In this document: one piece after another, positions 35,463 through 46,562 of the stretch | Numbering within the stretch: the first letter of the stretch is position 1 | Layout of the letters: each line of letters opens with the position of its first letter | Assembly: GCF_007655135.1 (NCBI RefSeq) | Contig: NC_045132.1 | Location: 4,836,001 to 4,900,000, forward strand | Length of the DNA stretch: 64,000 bases | Direction: 5' to 3' | Origin: Punica granatum | Lineage: Eukaryota; Streptophyta; Magnoliopsida; Myrtales; Lythraceae | The notes under the pieces: model-generated | Told to the model about the DNA's origin: nothing | The model's database searches: none | What the model saw: the letters and a program-made list of their open reading frames with translations, nothing else | Made by a program: the position numbers and the translations under genes

Positions 35463-38400
35463 TTAGGGATGCAAGGCTGACCGCACTTTCAGTTCGTCGG
35501 GCATTTCTATCATTGCTTCAGTCTGCTCAAGCGCCTTGACAACCTCCTTCATAGAGGGGCGGTCCCCCGGATCCTTTGCGAGGGACTTTTGGGTCAGCTC
35601 TGCCATCTGAAGGGCGGCCTTGAATGAGTACTGCCCCTCAATCCAAGGGTCGACTATGATCTTGAGTTTCTTCCTCTGGTTAAGGAATGATCTGGCCCAC
35701 TCGACCAGATGCTGCCCGCTCGGTTGCATAATGTCAAGAGCCCGTCGGCCAGTGAGCAGCTCAAGTAGTACCACGCCGAACCCGTACACGTCGCTCTTCA
35801 CAGACAAATGCCCTGAGAGACGTCAAGTTCAGGATTCAGCGATCCAAGAATCTTGTATAGAATTAAGACAGAACTCTACGTTAACATACGAATAACTAAA
35901 AGATTTGTTGTCACCTGTTGCAAGATATTCCGGTGCCATATAACCATCCGTGCCCATAACTCGGGTCGTCACATGTGACTCTCCACCCGAAGGTCCTAAT
36001 CTTGCCAAGCCAAAGTCCGCTATTTTCGCGTTATAATCCTGCAGAGAAACAGAGGGAAAAAAGAAAGGAAGTTCTTTATAAACAAAAAAGAATATAACTA
36101 AAGGAAGTCTGCTATTTTCGCATTATAATTCAGCAATTTAAAGCTGATTTGGCTTCTAATGAGTAGACCTGGCTCCATTTGGATTGCTTGGATAAATGAG
36201 TATATAATCAAAGATAGGAGGCTATGGAGACTAAAAACCCCAAGTTTGCGTTCTTATGCATGGAGCAAAGTACTGAAGTTGAGAGATACAGCCTACCCTC
36301 TAATTAAACATGAGATAGGGGATGGGCAACCGACTAAATTTTGGTTTGATAATTGGCACTCCAACTGCCCCCTCATTAAGAGCATGAAGGTAAGAGGTTT
36401 TGCATCCCTTCACATTCCTACTGTGTCTGAAGTTCTAAATGGAAGAAGATGGTTGCGGAGGAATTGCAGGGATATCCGCAGTCAGGAGATCCAAACCATA
36501 ATCACTGGTACTCATTTGTTAGAGGATATAGCTGATAAAGTTGTGTGGTTGGCAGATAAGAAGGCAAAATTCATGTGGCTAGTGCGTGGGATGTTTTGAA
36601 ACACAAGGAGAGTCGTGTGGGATGGCACAATCTTGTCTGGAGGTCTCCTAATGTTCCAAGATTCAGTTTTATCGGTTGGCTAGCTGTCAAGAACAAACTG
36701 GCCTTTCTGGATAAGATTGCTCGTTGGAATTTGGGGATGAATAAGTCATGCTATTTCTGTAATAAGGATGAGGAAGAAAGCAGGGATCATCTTTTCTTTT
36801 CCTGCAATTTTTTCTAGGAATGTATGGGCCAGAGTGCTGCAGGAATGTGGGATTTTGAAATCTGTAGGTGGCTGGGCTGATGAGATCAGTTGGGGCATTA
36901 AACATCTCGGTGGCAAATCCTGTCAAGCTGCTCTTTTCCGACTTGCGTGGAATGCCTATGTCTACTTCATATGGAAAGCCAGGAACTTAAAAGCCTTCAA
37001 GGGGGAGGACCCATCTATCGAGAAGACTTGGGGAGCTATTCACAGCACTGTTCAGGCTAGACTGCTTAGTTGCAGTGTTTTGCTCAAGAAAAAAGGCCAG
37101 CATCAGCAGGAAAATCTTCTAAGACAGTGGGGTTTAGTTGTTAGCTGATATGTTTCCAGTTTTGGAATGTCGTGGGTTGGGTCATCATCTGTTATTTTGG
37201 TTGTTTGGTCTGTGGACCTCTAATTTTCTTGAATGTTGGATGAACCGCTGGTAACTATGCTGGGTCTTATTAGGCCTTGTAATTTGCTGAGTATGAATGA
37301 AGAGCTATGCTGGAGTTCATCCAAGAAAGAAGAAAAGAAGACTATACTGCGTTGACAAGTCATTGATTCAGAGCTCCTTATCCCATTCAGAGAATATGCA
37401 ATATGCCATTAGAGAGCGAAGACTAACCGAGTCGAGAAATATGTTTGAGGACTTGAAATCTCTGTAAATGACTTGCTTCTCCGAACCATGAAGGAAAGCA
37501 AGACCTCGGGCAGCTCCAATGGCGATTTTGAGTCGCTTCTCCCAAGAAAGGGGTTGAATCGAAGGATTACCTGAAAGATTGAGGATAACCGAAATATCGT
37601 TACTTGACGAAAATCAATGGACTAAGAGCGGTCTAGAACACTTCTGATTATTCAAATTCTTACTTCTGAAAAGATGGTTGTCTAAACTTCCTTTTTGCAT
37701 GTATTCGGAAACCAAGAAGCACTCTTTATCCTTCCAGCAATACCCGAGTAACCTAACAATATTCGGGTGTAAACGCCTTCCAACGAATTTCATCTCCGCC
37801 TGCAATTTCCCAACAATACATACAGAATCTGTATCAGTACTATTTCAAGAATTTCATTAGATTACAAGCAAAACTCTCATTAGATTGTCGAACTGATAAT
37901 TTTTCCGATTTCCCTATAGAAACCACTGAAAAATAAAACGTTTAGGAAACTAGAAATAACAAAGCAAATCTTTCATAAAGTTCACCAGATCGAACACCTT
38001 CATCAGTATGAAAAAGGTAATACTAATCTTTTGTTCTGCAATGAGTTAAGAGGGCCCTTCCACCGAAGAAACATTTCGACGCTTGTAATCAATCACCACG
38101 AGAAAGCTAAGGGAATGGAACATTCCCTCTCTAAAGGTGGGTCCAAAATTTTTGCACATTCTTAGCATTCAGCAATGGTGATGAAGAGGGAGAAAAGGAA
38201 AAGGTTCGCTCCATCTGGTTCCAACAGTATTTTCATTTTCATTTTCAAGTCAGTTTCAGTAACAGAAATCCGTGAAAAATAACAGAAACCCATTTCTTTC
38301 GGGGGAATACACTTCCTAGTCCTATGCAGAGTAACCGCGGTGTGATTGGTGGTGCACTTTATTGCACTTGTGACTTTGACGTGGTAAATAAATTGTAATC

Positions 38401-38906
38401 TATTGTGCACAAAAGCACTTTGATGCAGTTGTAGCGGCTATGCGTTGCAGATAACAATTGTCTGTTATCCATGACAAGTTACACCACAGAGGAACCAAAT
38501 CCGCATCTCTTACTGCAAAAGGTTAAGTCACTAATCATAAAAGATCAGAAATAGGGAATAACATAGATTAGTTAATTACTTACCTGCCATTCATTAAAAC
38601 CTTCAATACTTTCTGGGTTCAATTTCTTGACTGCAACCGGGATTCCACTGTCCCTTCTAGATAGGGCTAAGGTTTTCTCATTGAACTGCCCCTTGTAGAC
38701 ACTCCCAAACCCACCCTCCCCGTGGAGAACCTTCTGTCTGAAGTTACCAGTGGCACTTTCTAATTCGGAAAACGTTAAGAGCTTCAAATTCGGTATCAAG
38801 ATCCGTCCATCCGGTTCAGCGTCCCCTGCCGCCACTGCCTCCAAGAACCGCGCATTGCTGCTCGTGGTCGAGAATCCCGTGGTATTGCTGTAGTAGTTCG
38901 ATGTGC
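35463..38906 (-). other. RLCK-VII-type kinase module (exons 10-14 of gene 3)
   Basis: Read on the minus strand: G-loop [12 protein letters not shown], catalytic lysine in [21 protein letters not shown], catalytic loop [20 protein letters not shown], and activation segment [15 protein letters not shown]. Subdomains VIII-XI follow, to the tail [14 protein letters not shown]. All key catalytic residues are present. The opening [13 protein letters not shown] is the usual second-exon start of PIX13/NAK/PBL-like cytoplasmic kinases; their short first exon with the N-myristoylation signal is missing and the module begins at that exon boundary. These kinases normally work under plasma-membrane receptors in immune or growth signalling. 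Confidence 0.88.
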
Positions 38907-41900
38907 CTGGAGAAACAGCATTTAGTTAAGAATGTTCTTGTGGGTTGCTAGTCTATTGACTGAACCTAATCAAGGAAAACACCAGAATACAAAGTTCCAT
39001 ATGACAGACAAAAAGGATTGAAAGACCGTACCAAAGTTTGAATGGAAGAGAGGGCGGACTAAAGTTACTGGTAGCTTACCTATGCTGAGGTTAGACATGC
39101 CAACCAATTCATTATCTTTGGTTGGACTTGTTGACTGTCTTGCTGTATGCTTGAGAAACTCTCCTGCCTTATCCTCACCAAGGTCAGTATCATCTCCACT
39201 CAGTGATGAGGGACCAAGCGTAAATAAATGTCTCCATCGGAAGCTATCCTGTTTCCGAGGAGTAGAGTCTCCAGCACATGAGAAGCTTGCTACTGTCAAT
39301 GGACATTCTTCTAATTCCAATGGCTTGGCAGCCTCCTGGAGCATATAGAAACAGCCAAAGTCTCCACAAACATTCAAGGGGACAAAAGTCTGTTAACATT
39401 TATAGGGTTAAGAAACTCCGTTACCTCATCCTCGAGGAGCTCTGTATCTTTGCAGGCCAATAACGACGGGAAGAGCGTCAAAGGTTGACTAACTTCTGAG
39501 GTGCTTGGTTTACTAGTGGCACTTTTTAATTCAGAAAACGTGACATTCTTCAATTTCGGTGTCAAGATCCGTCCATCCGGCTCAGCGTTCCCTGCCGCCA
39601 CTGCCTTCAAGAACTGCGCATTGCTGCTCGTGGTTGAGAATCCCGTGGTATTGCTGTAGTAGTTCGATGTGCCTGGAGAAACTGCATTTAGTTAAGAATG
39701 TTCTTGTGGGTTGCTATAGTCTATTGACTGATCCTAATTAAGGAAAACACCAGAATACAAAGTTCCATATGACAGACAAAAAAGATTGAAAGACCGTACC
39801 AAAGTTTGAATGGAAAAGAGGGCGAACTAAAGTTACAGGTAGACTTACCTATGCTGAGGTTAGACATGCCAACCAATTCATTATCTTTGGTTGGACTTGT
39901 TGACTGTCTTGCTGTATGCTTGAGAAACTCTCCTGCCTTATCCTCACCAAGGTCAGTATCATCTCCACTCAGTGATGAGGGAAAAAGCGTAAATAAATGT
40001 CTCCATCGGGACCTATCCTGTTTCCGAGGAATAGAGTCTCCAGCACATGAGAAGCTTGCTACTGTCGATGGACATTCTTCTGATACCAATGGCTTGGCAG
40101 CCTCCTGGAGCATATAGAAACATCCAAAGTCTCCACAAACATTCAAGGGGATAAAAGTCTGTTAACGTTTATAGGGTTAAGAAACTCCGTTACCTCATCC
40201 TCAAGGAGCTCTGTATCTTTGCAGGCCAATAACGACGGGAAGAGAATCAAAGGTTGACTAACTTCTGAGGTACTTGGTTCTGGAAATTTGACAGAGCCTC
40301 CCACAGTTGAATTATCATAACTTGTTAATTTAAGTTGTCCTTGTCCTTCCCAAGGAGGTTCTTGTAGCATTGATTCCTCGTCCTTCTGGTATACATACAT
40401 GTACATACATATGTATATTGTGAGATGTGACGATTATACATTTGTGACAGCGAAAAGATAAAAATCGAACGCATCGAATTATTGTGGAAATTGTCTAATG
40501 TATGAGGTATGGTGTGAATGTGCAGTTGCCTTAGACAATGTATATCGCATCCACTGTGCACAATATTTAAATGGTACTTACCTCATCCAACGCAGATCCA
40601 GATTTGCCCTTGGAACACTCCTCAGGACGAATTGCCACTTGACACGGCGGCTTCGACATCACATACTTCTCAGGGATTTCCTTCAGCTTTTCCTTAACTT
40701 GTAACCGTCTGTGATCTTCCTGACTACAATCTTGATCACCTGCGTTACATATATTTTATTCCAGAAAAGGTACTGTTTTAGAGGGCCCGTCTAGGTACCG
40801 GGCAGACCAGGCGGTGAAAAGAAAATATACAAGATAACTCTTTTGGAGAAGAGGTTCTCGTTTTCTTTTTGAAACATCTCTTTTGAAACAGAGCATGAAG
40901 AGGAACTATAGATTGTTACTTAAATAGACCAGACCAGACCAGACACACCTTTTTTTGTTACTGACCAGATTACCCTCATTGAAAGAGCTAACCCAACATT
41001 CGCTGCTCTCTGAAAGGTCTCCCAGTTCTTCCAAAGTTTGGAGAACATGGTACCAGGAGTTACCAGATGAAACATGGTAATTGGTAAAGGCACCAAACCT
41101 TTGTAGCTGCTATCTGTCGGAACTTTTCTAAGAGGTTAGGCGGTTGGTTTAAACTGCAGAATGCCGTATCAATTTCCTACTTCCAGTTGGATGAGGAGTA
41201 CACAGTGGTCAACCTTACTTGGAAAAGCTTTAATCTCCTATCTAAGTTTTTGTAAAGTCATGCGGCAAATATAATATACACTTATCCAGTCCACTTCAGC
41301 ATGTACGTAAGTTGGGATAGGCATGCAATGACATGAAATATTGAATTGGATCCTAAACTGTAGATTTCTATGATGTTTCAACGAAATACCGGGATACCAA
41401 AGCCCAGTTGCATGACTGAAGGATGACTGTACCTTTATTACATTCTTCCAATCGCTTCTGCAATCGAGCCCTTCTAAGCATTTTCTGAGCTCTCTTTTCC
41501 TTGACAGCTCTCCTCAGAGTCGCCCATGGTGAAACTTTTATGGCTTTAAGCTTAGGCCATCTCATTGCTCCCTGCCCTGATTTGATGTTGTGCTTCTGCT
41601 TATGCTTGCAACCCAGTGGACTCCAGAGGGGTCCAAATTCAAACTGTCTACCGAGATCCATCTCGCTATTGGCATTCGTGTCTGTTGGACAGGGTACTAG
41701 TTGTGTCAGTTCATCCATAATACTCTTTAGTTGCGAATCTTCTGACAGATGCATCTGGCTGGCAGTAGCATCAGGCGCTCTCGTGTCTGTCGTCGCCCAG
41801 ATAAAGATCTCAAGCAAGCATTTCGTAGTTACCAAAGATTACTGCTTAACTAAAATTCCATGACCATATCACAAAGCAGAGAATCATAAACCCACATGGA

Positions 41901-44794
41901 ATGTTATTATATTTACCAAACTCTTGCTTGCATGACAAATTTGAGAAGTTCTACCATGACAAAAATTCGGAAAGCAGCAAGTACCAAGCAACTTACCATT
42001 ACCATCCTTCACGATGAATGCATTGGATATGCCCTCGCAAATACAAATCCCTCCACATTCATCTGTAAGAGTTTTCACTCCAAGCTTGAACTTCCCACTC
42101 TTTGCAATGTCAGAGCTGTAGTTAAAACAGAAAGCTCCGAGTGTTCCCATCCCATCCTTTAGGGTCACTTGCAGATTACCAGTCATGAGTAGGACATCCG
42201 TTATTTCATTTCTTTCAAAATCCTCCCTTTGCCAAGTATTTCCACTTTCTTCATCGAAGTCTCCTTCAAGTGCTGAAACTGTCAAATTTAACATCGATAA
42301 TGCACTGTCTTGCACCACATTACCGGTGATTCGGTCTACCAAGATCACATGGACAGGAGATCCTTGTTCACTTTTGACCTCTTGACCAGTAACTAGAAGA
42401 GATGGAATCCTAGTTACAAACTGCAGCTGCAAACATCTCTGGCTTGGGAGATGGATACCAGCTATTAGAGAACTGTACCAAACAAAGTTTGACAAAGGAG
42501 TTTCCTAGTTAGATTAAAGAAGTTTCTGAGGAAAAAGTAAAACAGAAGGAATTGCTTTTAATTTGTCTTCTAAATACTCAGAAACAGTCAGAAAAATAGG
42601 CAATGAAGGTAGTAGATAAATCAAGGTACTATTTACCAGAAAAACAAAATCAAGATACTAAATTAAAATTATGTTGAAACTTATTATTATATTTTTGGGT
42701 GGTTTTTTTTTTATCATCAAGAACTATCAAGCATATACCTTAGGAGAAAATATCTACAATCATCAAGCAAGCTGTTAGCCACTTTTCAACTGGCTAGATG
42801 CACTTGTTACATAACCTTTTAGGCTCTAACACTAGAAAGCAAACAAGTAGATGCTCATACCTGTGAGTTGGTTGTGGATCTAAATAGGGAACCTCCGGCT
42901 CGTTTAAGAAATCAGTAGGAAATCTCCACTTCAACTCGATGAGCTCTGTAAGATCCTTTGGCTTACCAGATGCATTCATTGCCCTAAATCCAGTGGTCAA
43001 GATCATGTTCATCCAAGAGTAATGGGTTGATGCTTTAAATGTAAATCTGCTCAGCTTCTTCATATGAGCAGTCTCAAACGCACTCAAACTCTGTTTATAA
43101 GCTGAACTACTGCAGGGCTGACTCAATATTCGGATGGCATACTTCTGTAGCATTGGGAACTCACGCCCAACGCAATAAGCCCACCAATCACCTACAAGAA
43201 GATATGAGTTAAAAGAAGCATAAAAGATTGTTGCTGCTAGCAATAAATAAAAGAAAGCAAGATAATTACCTGGGTGACATACTGTCCGCATTCTGTTCGC
43301 GGTATCTGAGAACTTGTTTGGTTCTTTGCTTCTCTTGTGATACTTAATGATTTCTTCCAGGAAAGCATCTTTATCTTCGCTAGCTACCAAGTGGGTCACT
43401 ACAAATTCCATGGCTTCCATTATTCTGGCCCTATCCTTAAACAACTCACTGCACATATATGCTGGGTTTAGAAAAGCTGCAGCAGCATGTATTGGATGGA
43501 CAATCTTTTCCTTCAACGAGTTGAAAATCTGCCATAGTCTCTCGTATTTGTCTGGATTGCCACCATAAATTCTTCTCATTCCTTCAGTTGCCATTTCCAT
43601 TGCCACATACAAGTACCCGGAAGATGAACCATATCTATCAACTAGATAGAGAACTAGGAATAATGACTCTAGAGCCTGTACTATCTCTTCCACTTGATTC
43701 CAAAACTCTAGGCTACTAATTATCTCAGCCACTTCTTTTCCCAGGTCTGACATACTACAACCAAAAGACTGCACAAGTTGAAGTAACTGATCTTTGACAA
43801 CAATGATCGACAGTAGCATAGTGTAGTTTGAGGAAAAATCTATTGCTTGAGGCTGTATTAACTCCCTGTTGTTGGTGTACTTCCTCATCAGTGACAAAAG
43901 ATCGCTATTCCCATAAATAAGAGTTATGAGACATCTGGCTTTATCAAATGCCAACTTAACCCACTCTATTTCCATGTAAACGTCCTCAAAACTTGACTGG
44001 ATCTCAGCAGCAACACACCTAGTGACGTATATGTGAGGAAAGTCGCTAGTGAGCCGAGCCCTGGTAGGTCCCCAACCTGGAATGCCATCAATGTATTGCA
44101 CAACATTGTTTGGCCCTATAGTCTGGATGCAGAAACAGATGATTTCCTCTAAGAAGTGGCCATCTAATTCGCACTTCGGGACTTTGAACGCATCCAGTAG
44201 CACTACCCCTTTCCACGAATAGGCCATGATGTTAACCAAGGATTGATTCTCTTTCTCATTGAACCAAACATCAGAGATGAGGGTACAGCCCGTTTCTCCC
44301 CATGATTCCTTCACACTTCTCACATGTGCTTCGATCTCGCTATGCAATTTGGGAATTAGCAGAGTTTTGAGTGTTGAATAACTTGGTAACTTATAAGAAG
44401 CACCAAATGCAGCCACAGCATTGATGAAGTCAATAAAGGAAGATGACTGAACAACATTGCAATCAATGTTGTTTGACAGAAAGAACTTCGCAAGCAAATC
44501 ATCCGGCTCACAGATATCATTTTTGTGACATACTTCTGAAGAAGTTCCATCGGAACTACTCGAAAAGTATTCGGGTTTTGGTCTCTTATTGGCACCTTTA
44601 ATCGTCTCAGCAGCAAGTGCTTGGACATGTTTTGGGACCATGGTGCATATATCTACATCACGTCCTTTGATTCCAGATAAATGGGATTTAACTCTAGGGG
44701 CACCCCCAGCAAAATCTCGTTTGCAGAAATTGCACTTAAAACGCCCACACAATTGCTCTGCGTATTCCCAAAAAGTGTCTGCCCGCCTACCCAT
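35463..44794 (-). CDS. Modular gene 3: BED/hAT-like - CBP60 - MYB-like - receptor-like cytoplasmic kinase fusion
   Basis: Fourteen exons (minus strand): 44794-43270, 43191-42861, 42442-41997, 41786-41433, 40739-40582, 40385-40194, 40104-39849, 39672-39425, 39335-39080, 38906-38584, 37799-37664, 37570-37428, 36038-35915 and 35812-35463. They total 4842 nt (1613 residues); every junction is in phase and GT-AG. The N-terminal modules match genes 1 and 2, but the MYB-like exon is 15 nt shorter and has lost its SHxxxY motif. Exons 8 and 9 arise from an internal tandem duplication. Exon 8 starts like the kinase exon, breaks off at ELKSATS, and continues as a copy of the LxLFP exon. Exons 10-14 encode a complete kinase (about 1317-1590). 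A LINE lies in the intron 36039-37427. A joined transcription-factor-like and kinase product is inferred. The alternative is two genes, but the kinase has no ATG exon of its own visible here. Confidence 0.65.
36130..37340 (+). mobile_element. 5'-truncated LINE (L1-type) in a kinase intron of gene 3
   Basis: Plus-strand frames 36159-36599, 36575-36817 and 36768-37148 read as the C-terminal part of an ORF2 reverse transcriptase. They include [14 protein letters not shown] and a zf-RVT finger [19 protein letters not shown]. Two frameshifts separate them, so it is dead. A long 3' UTR ends in an A/AAG-rich tail near 37317-37340. It lies antisense to gene 3. I could not find a clean target duplication. 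Confidence 0.8.
38745..40276 (-). repeat. Internal tandem duplication in gene 3 (two units of about 765 bp)
   Basis: Unit 38745-39507 repeats as 39508-40276, with high identity in both exons and introns. The junction falls inside the kinase exon on one side (GTGGCACTTT, then TAATTC) and inside the LxLFP exon on the other (ACTTCTGAGGT, then CTTGG). It created a hybrid exon (39672-39425) and a second copy of exon 7. Confidence 0.85.
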
Positions 44795-46240
44795 GACGTC
44801 CCGTGCACCCTAAGCCAAGAAACTGTTCTGATAAGCTAAAAGATAATGGAATGCTTACAATTTTTTTTTTTAACTATTGAAGATACACTGATCACAGGCC
44901 CATTACATCAACTGCTAAATATACCGGTCCCTCAAATTTTCACAATCACTGCAGCCCACGAAAAATTTATGACAATCATGACATTAGATGTCCCAAAGGA
45001 TTCAGGTGCAGTCACTGCAGGAATGATCAAGTCAGAAAACAACCTAGATTAATAATAAGTCATTTACTACTGTATATAGCACCAAGTTGGACATGAACTA
45101 TCGTGAGCATATATAAGATTCACAACGGTATCACCAATGCAAGGAAGTAACCAGAAAAGTTCTACAGTTACGTGTACAATGATGATATACCCGGCGGGCA
45201 TTACTCGGTTATGACGAACCAGCCACTGAGCCACAAAGAAATAGTTGATTGTATCTATTCAATCCCACAGAAAAATGTAGAACTATACTTCACCTGTTCA
45301 CCGAATCAATTCCAGCCAAAATCTTTGCTGCTTTGCTGTTTCAAGAAGATTCTTTTCTTCTTCTGTCCTTTAAAATCACTGAGTCAACCAATTGTTGAAA
45401 GGAGGTAAGCCGGGACTGTCACCAAAAAAAAAAAAAAAGACTGGATAATATCTCAACAAAATTTAAAACTACTGAGTCAGAGAAAATCCAGAAGGGCAAG
45501 GAGACAATTTGTCTATTACCTGTGAATTTAGCTAATCAAACTGCTGGCAAGAGAGAGGGGGACAAAGAGGAGGAAGAAGGAGAGAGATAGATGGATGTCG
45601 ACATGGTGAAAATATTATATATACAACATGGGACGATACAGAAGTCCAAAGTCCAATTATTATAAAGTACGGAGTCTGTGCAATAATAAAATACGGGGTT
45701 TAAAATAAAATGCGTGGAAATTTTAAGTTACGCGTATTTTTTTTCTTCCTTTTTTAAGAGGGACACGTCACTTTTTTTCTAGAAATACGTGGCATATTAT
45801 TTGGGATAAAATGCATTCACCTCCCTTTATATTTCGTGAAATGACACTCAATTTCATTTATTGAGAAAATATACACTTTGTCACATCTGACTTATTTGAC
45901 CAAATCATTGTAAAATTACTAATCGAAAGTCACAACTTTTAGATTTCTTTCTTTCTAGGAACATGCATATAATTTTAACTGAATAAGGCTCACATACATA
46001 AAATTCTTAATTTTAAAATATTTTATTTGTTTTGAAGAATAAAAAATTTAAAATCTATAATTTATAACATATATAAAAGTGTGAAGCTCAAAAAATATTT
46101 TTCGATTTGTTGAAATTCCTATTTTACCCTTCAATATATATGGACATATCTTAAAATTTCTATTTTATCTTTTTAATGTATCTGGACAATTGCTACTTTT
46201 TATTGCATCTATTATTATAATATTTCTCAATATTTTCAGA
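44795..46240 (-). promoter_or_regulatory. 5' leader, leader intron and upstream region of gene 3
   Basis: On the minus strand a CT-rich leader near 45600-45520 ends TTCACAG before GTAATAG. A matching acceptor lies at 44810. Upstream, 45799-46010 resembles a dispersed element that also occurs inverted at about 51550-51780. The start codon at 44794 aligns with those of genes 1 and 2. Confidence 0.4.
45799..46010. repeat. Dispersed repeat related to 51550-51780
   Basis: GATAAAATGCATTCACCTCC, a GTGAAATGACA block and a TTTGACCAA block occur here in the same order as in the reverse complement of 51550-51780, with moderate divergence. Probably a non-autonomous DNA element. Confidence 0.5.
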
Positions 46241-46269
46241 TCTTCAACTGCTTGGTACATGTTTAATAC

Positions 46270-46562
46270 ACAACCCCATTGCAGAATTCCAGGTAAACTT
46301 GATCAATTGGGTAAACCTGAGGTGCCCCTTTATCTTTTATTTTATTTTATTTTATTAAAATTCTCAACTGTGCAATATTTATGCAAATATTAACAAGCAT
46401 ATTTCAGTCCCCCAGCTTACTCTCTAACAAATCCAAAGCATAAATTACTCAAAAATGCTTAATAAACATATCCTACCATAATATATATCCAGAATCATCA
46501 ATCCGGGGATCAAGCAATAAGTTTAAGGATCTCCTAATCTATGCTCTAATACCAAAATTTTT
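46270..46562 (-). mobile_element. Primer-binding site and leader of a Del/Tekay-like retrotransposon
   Basis: On the minus strand, directly after the LTR end, lies TTTTGGTATTAGAGCAT (46541-46557), an initiator-Met-tRNA-type primer-binding site with one change from the usual GGTATCAGAGC. A non-coding leader follows and is then truncated. Confidence 0.65.
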
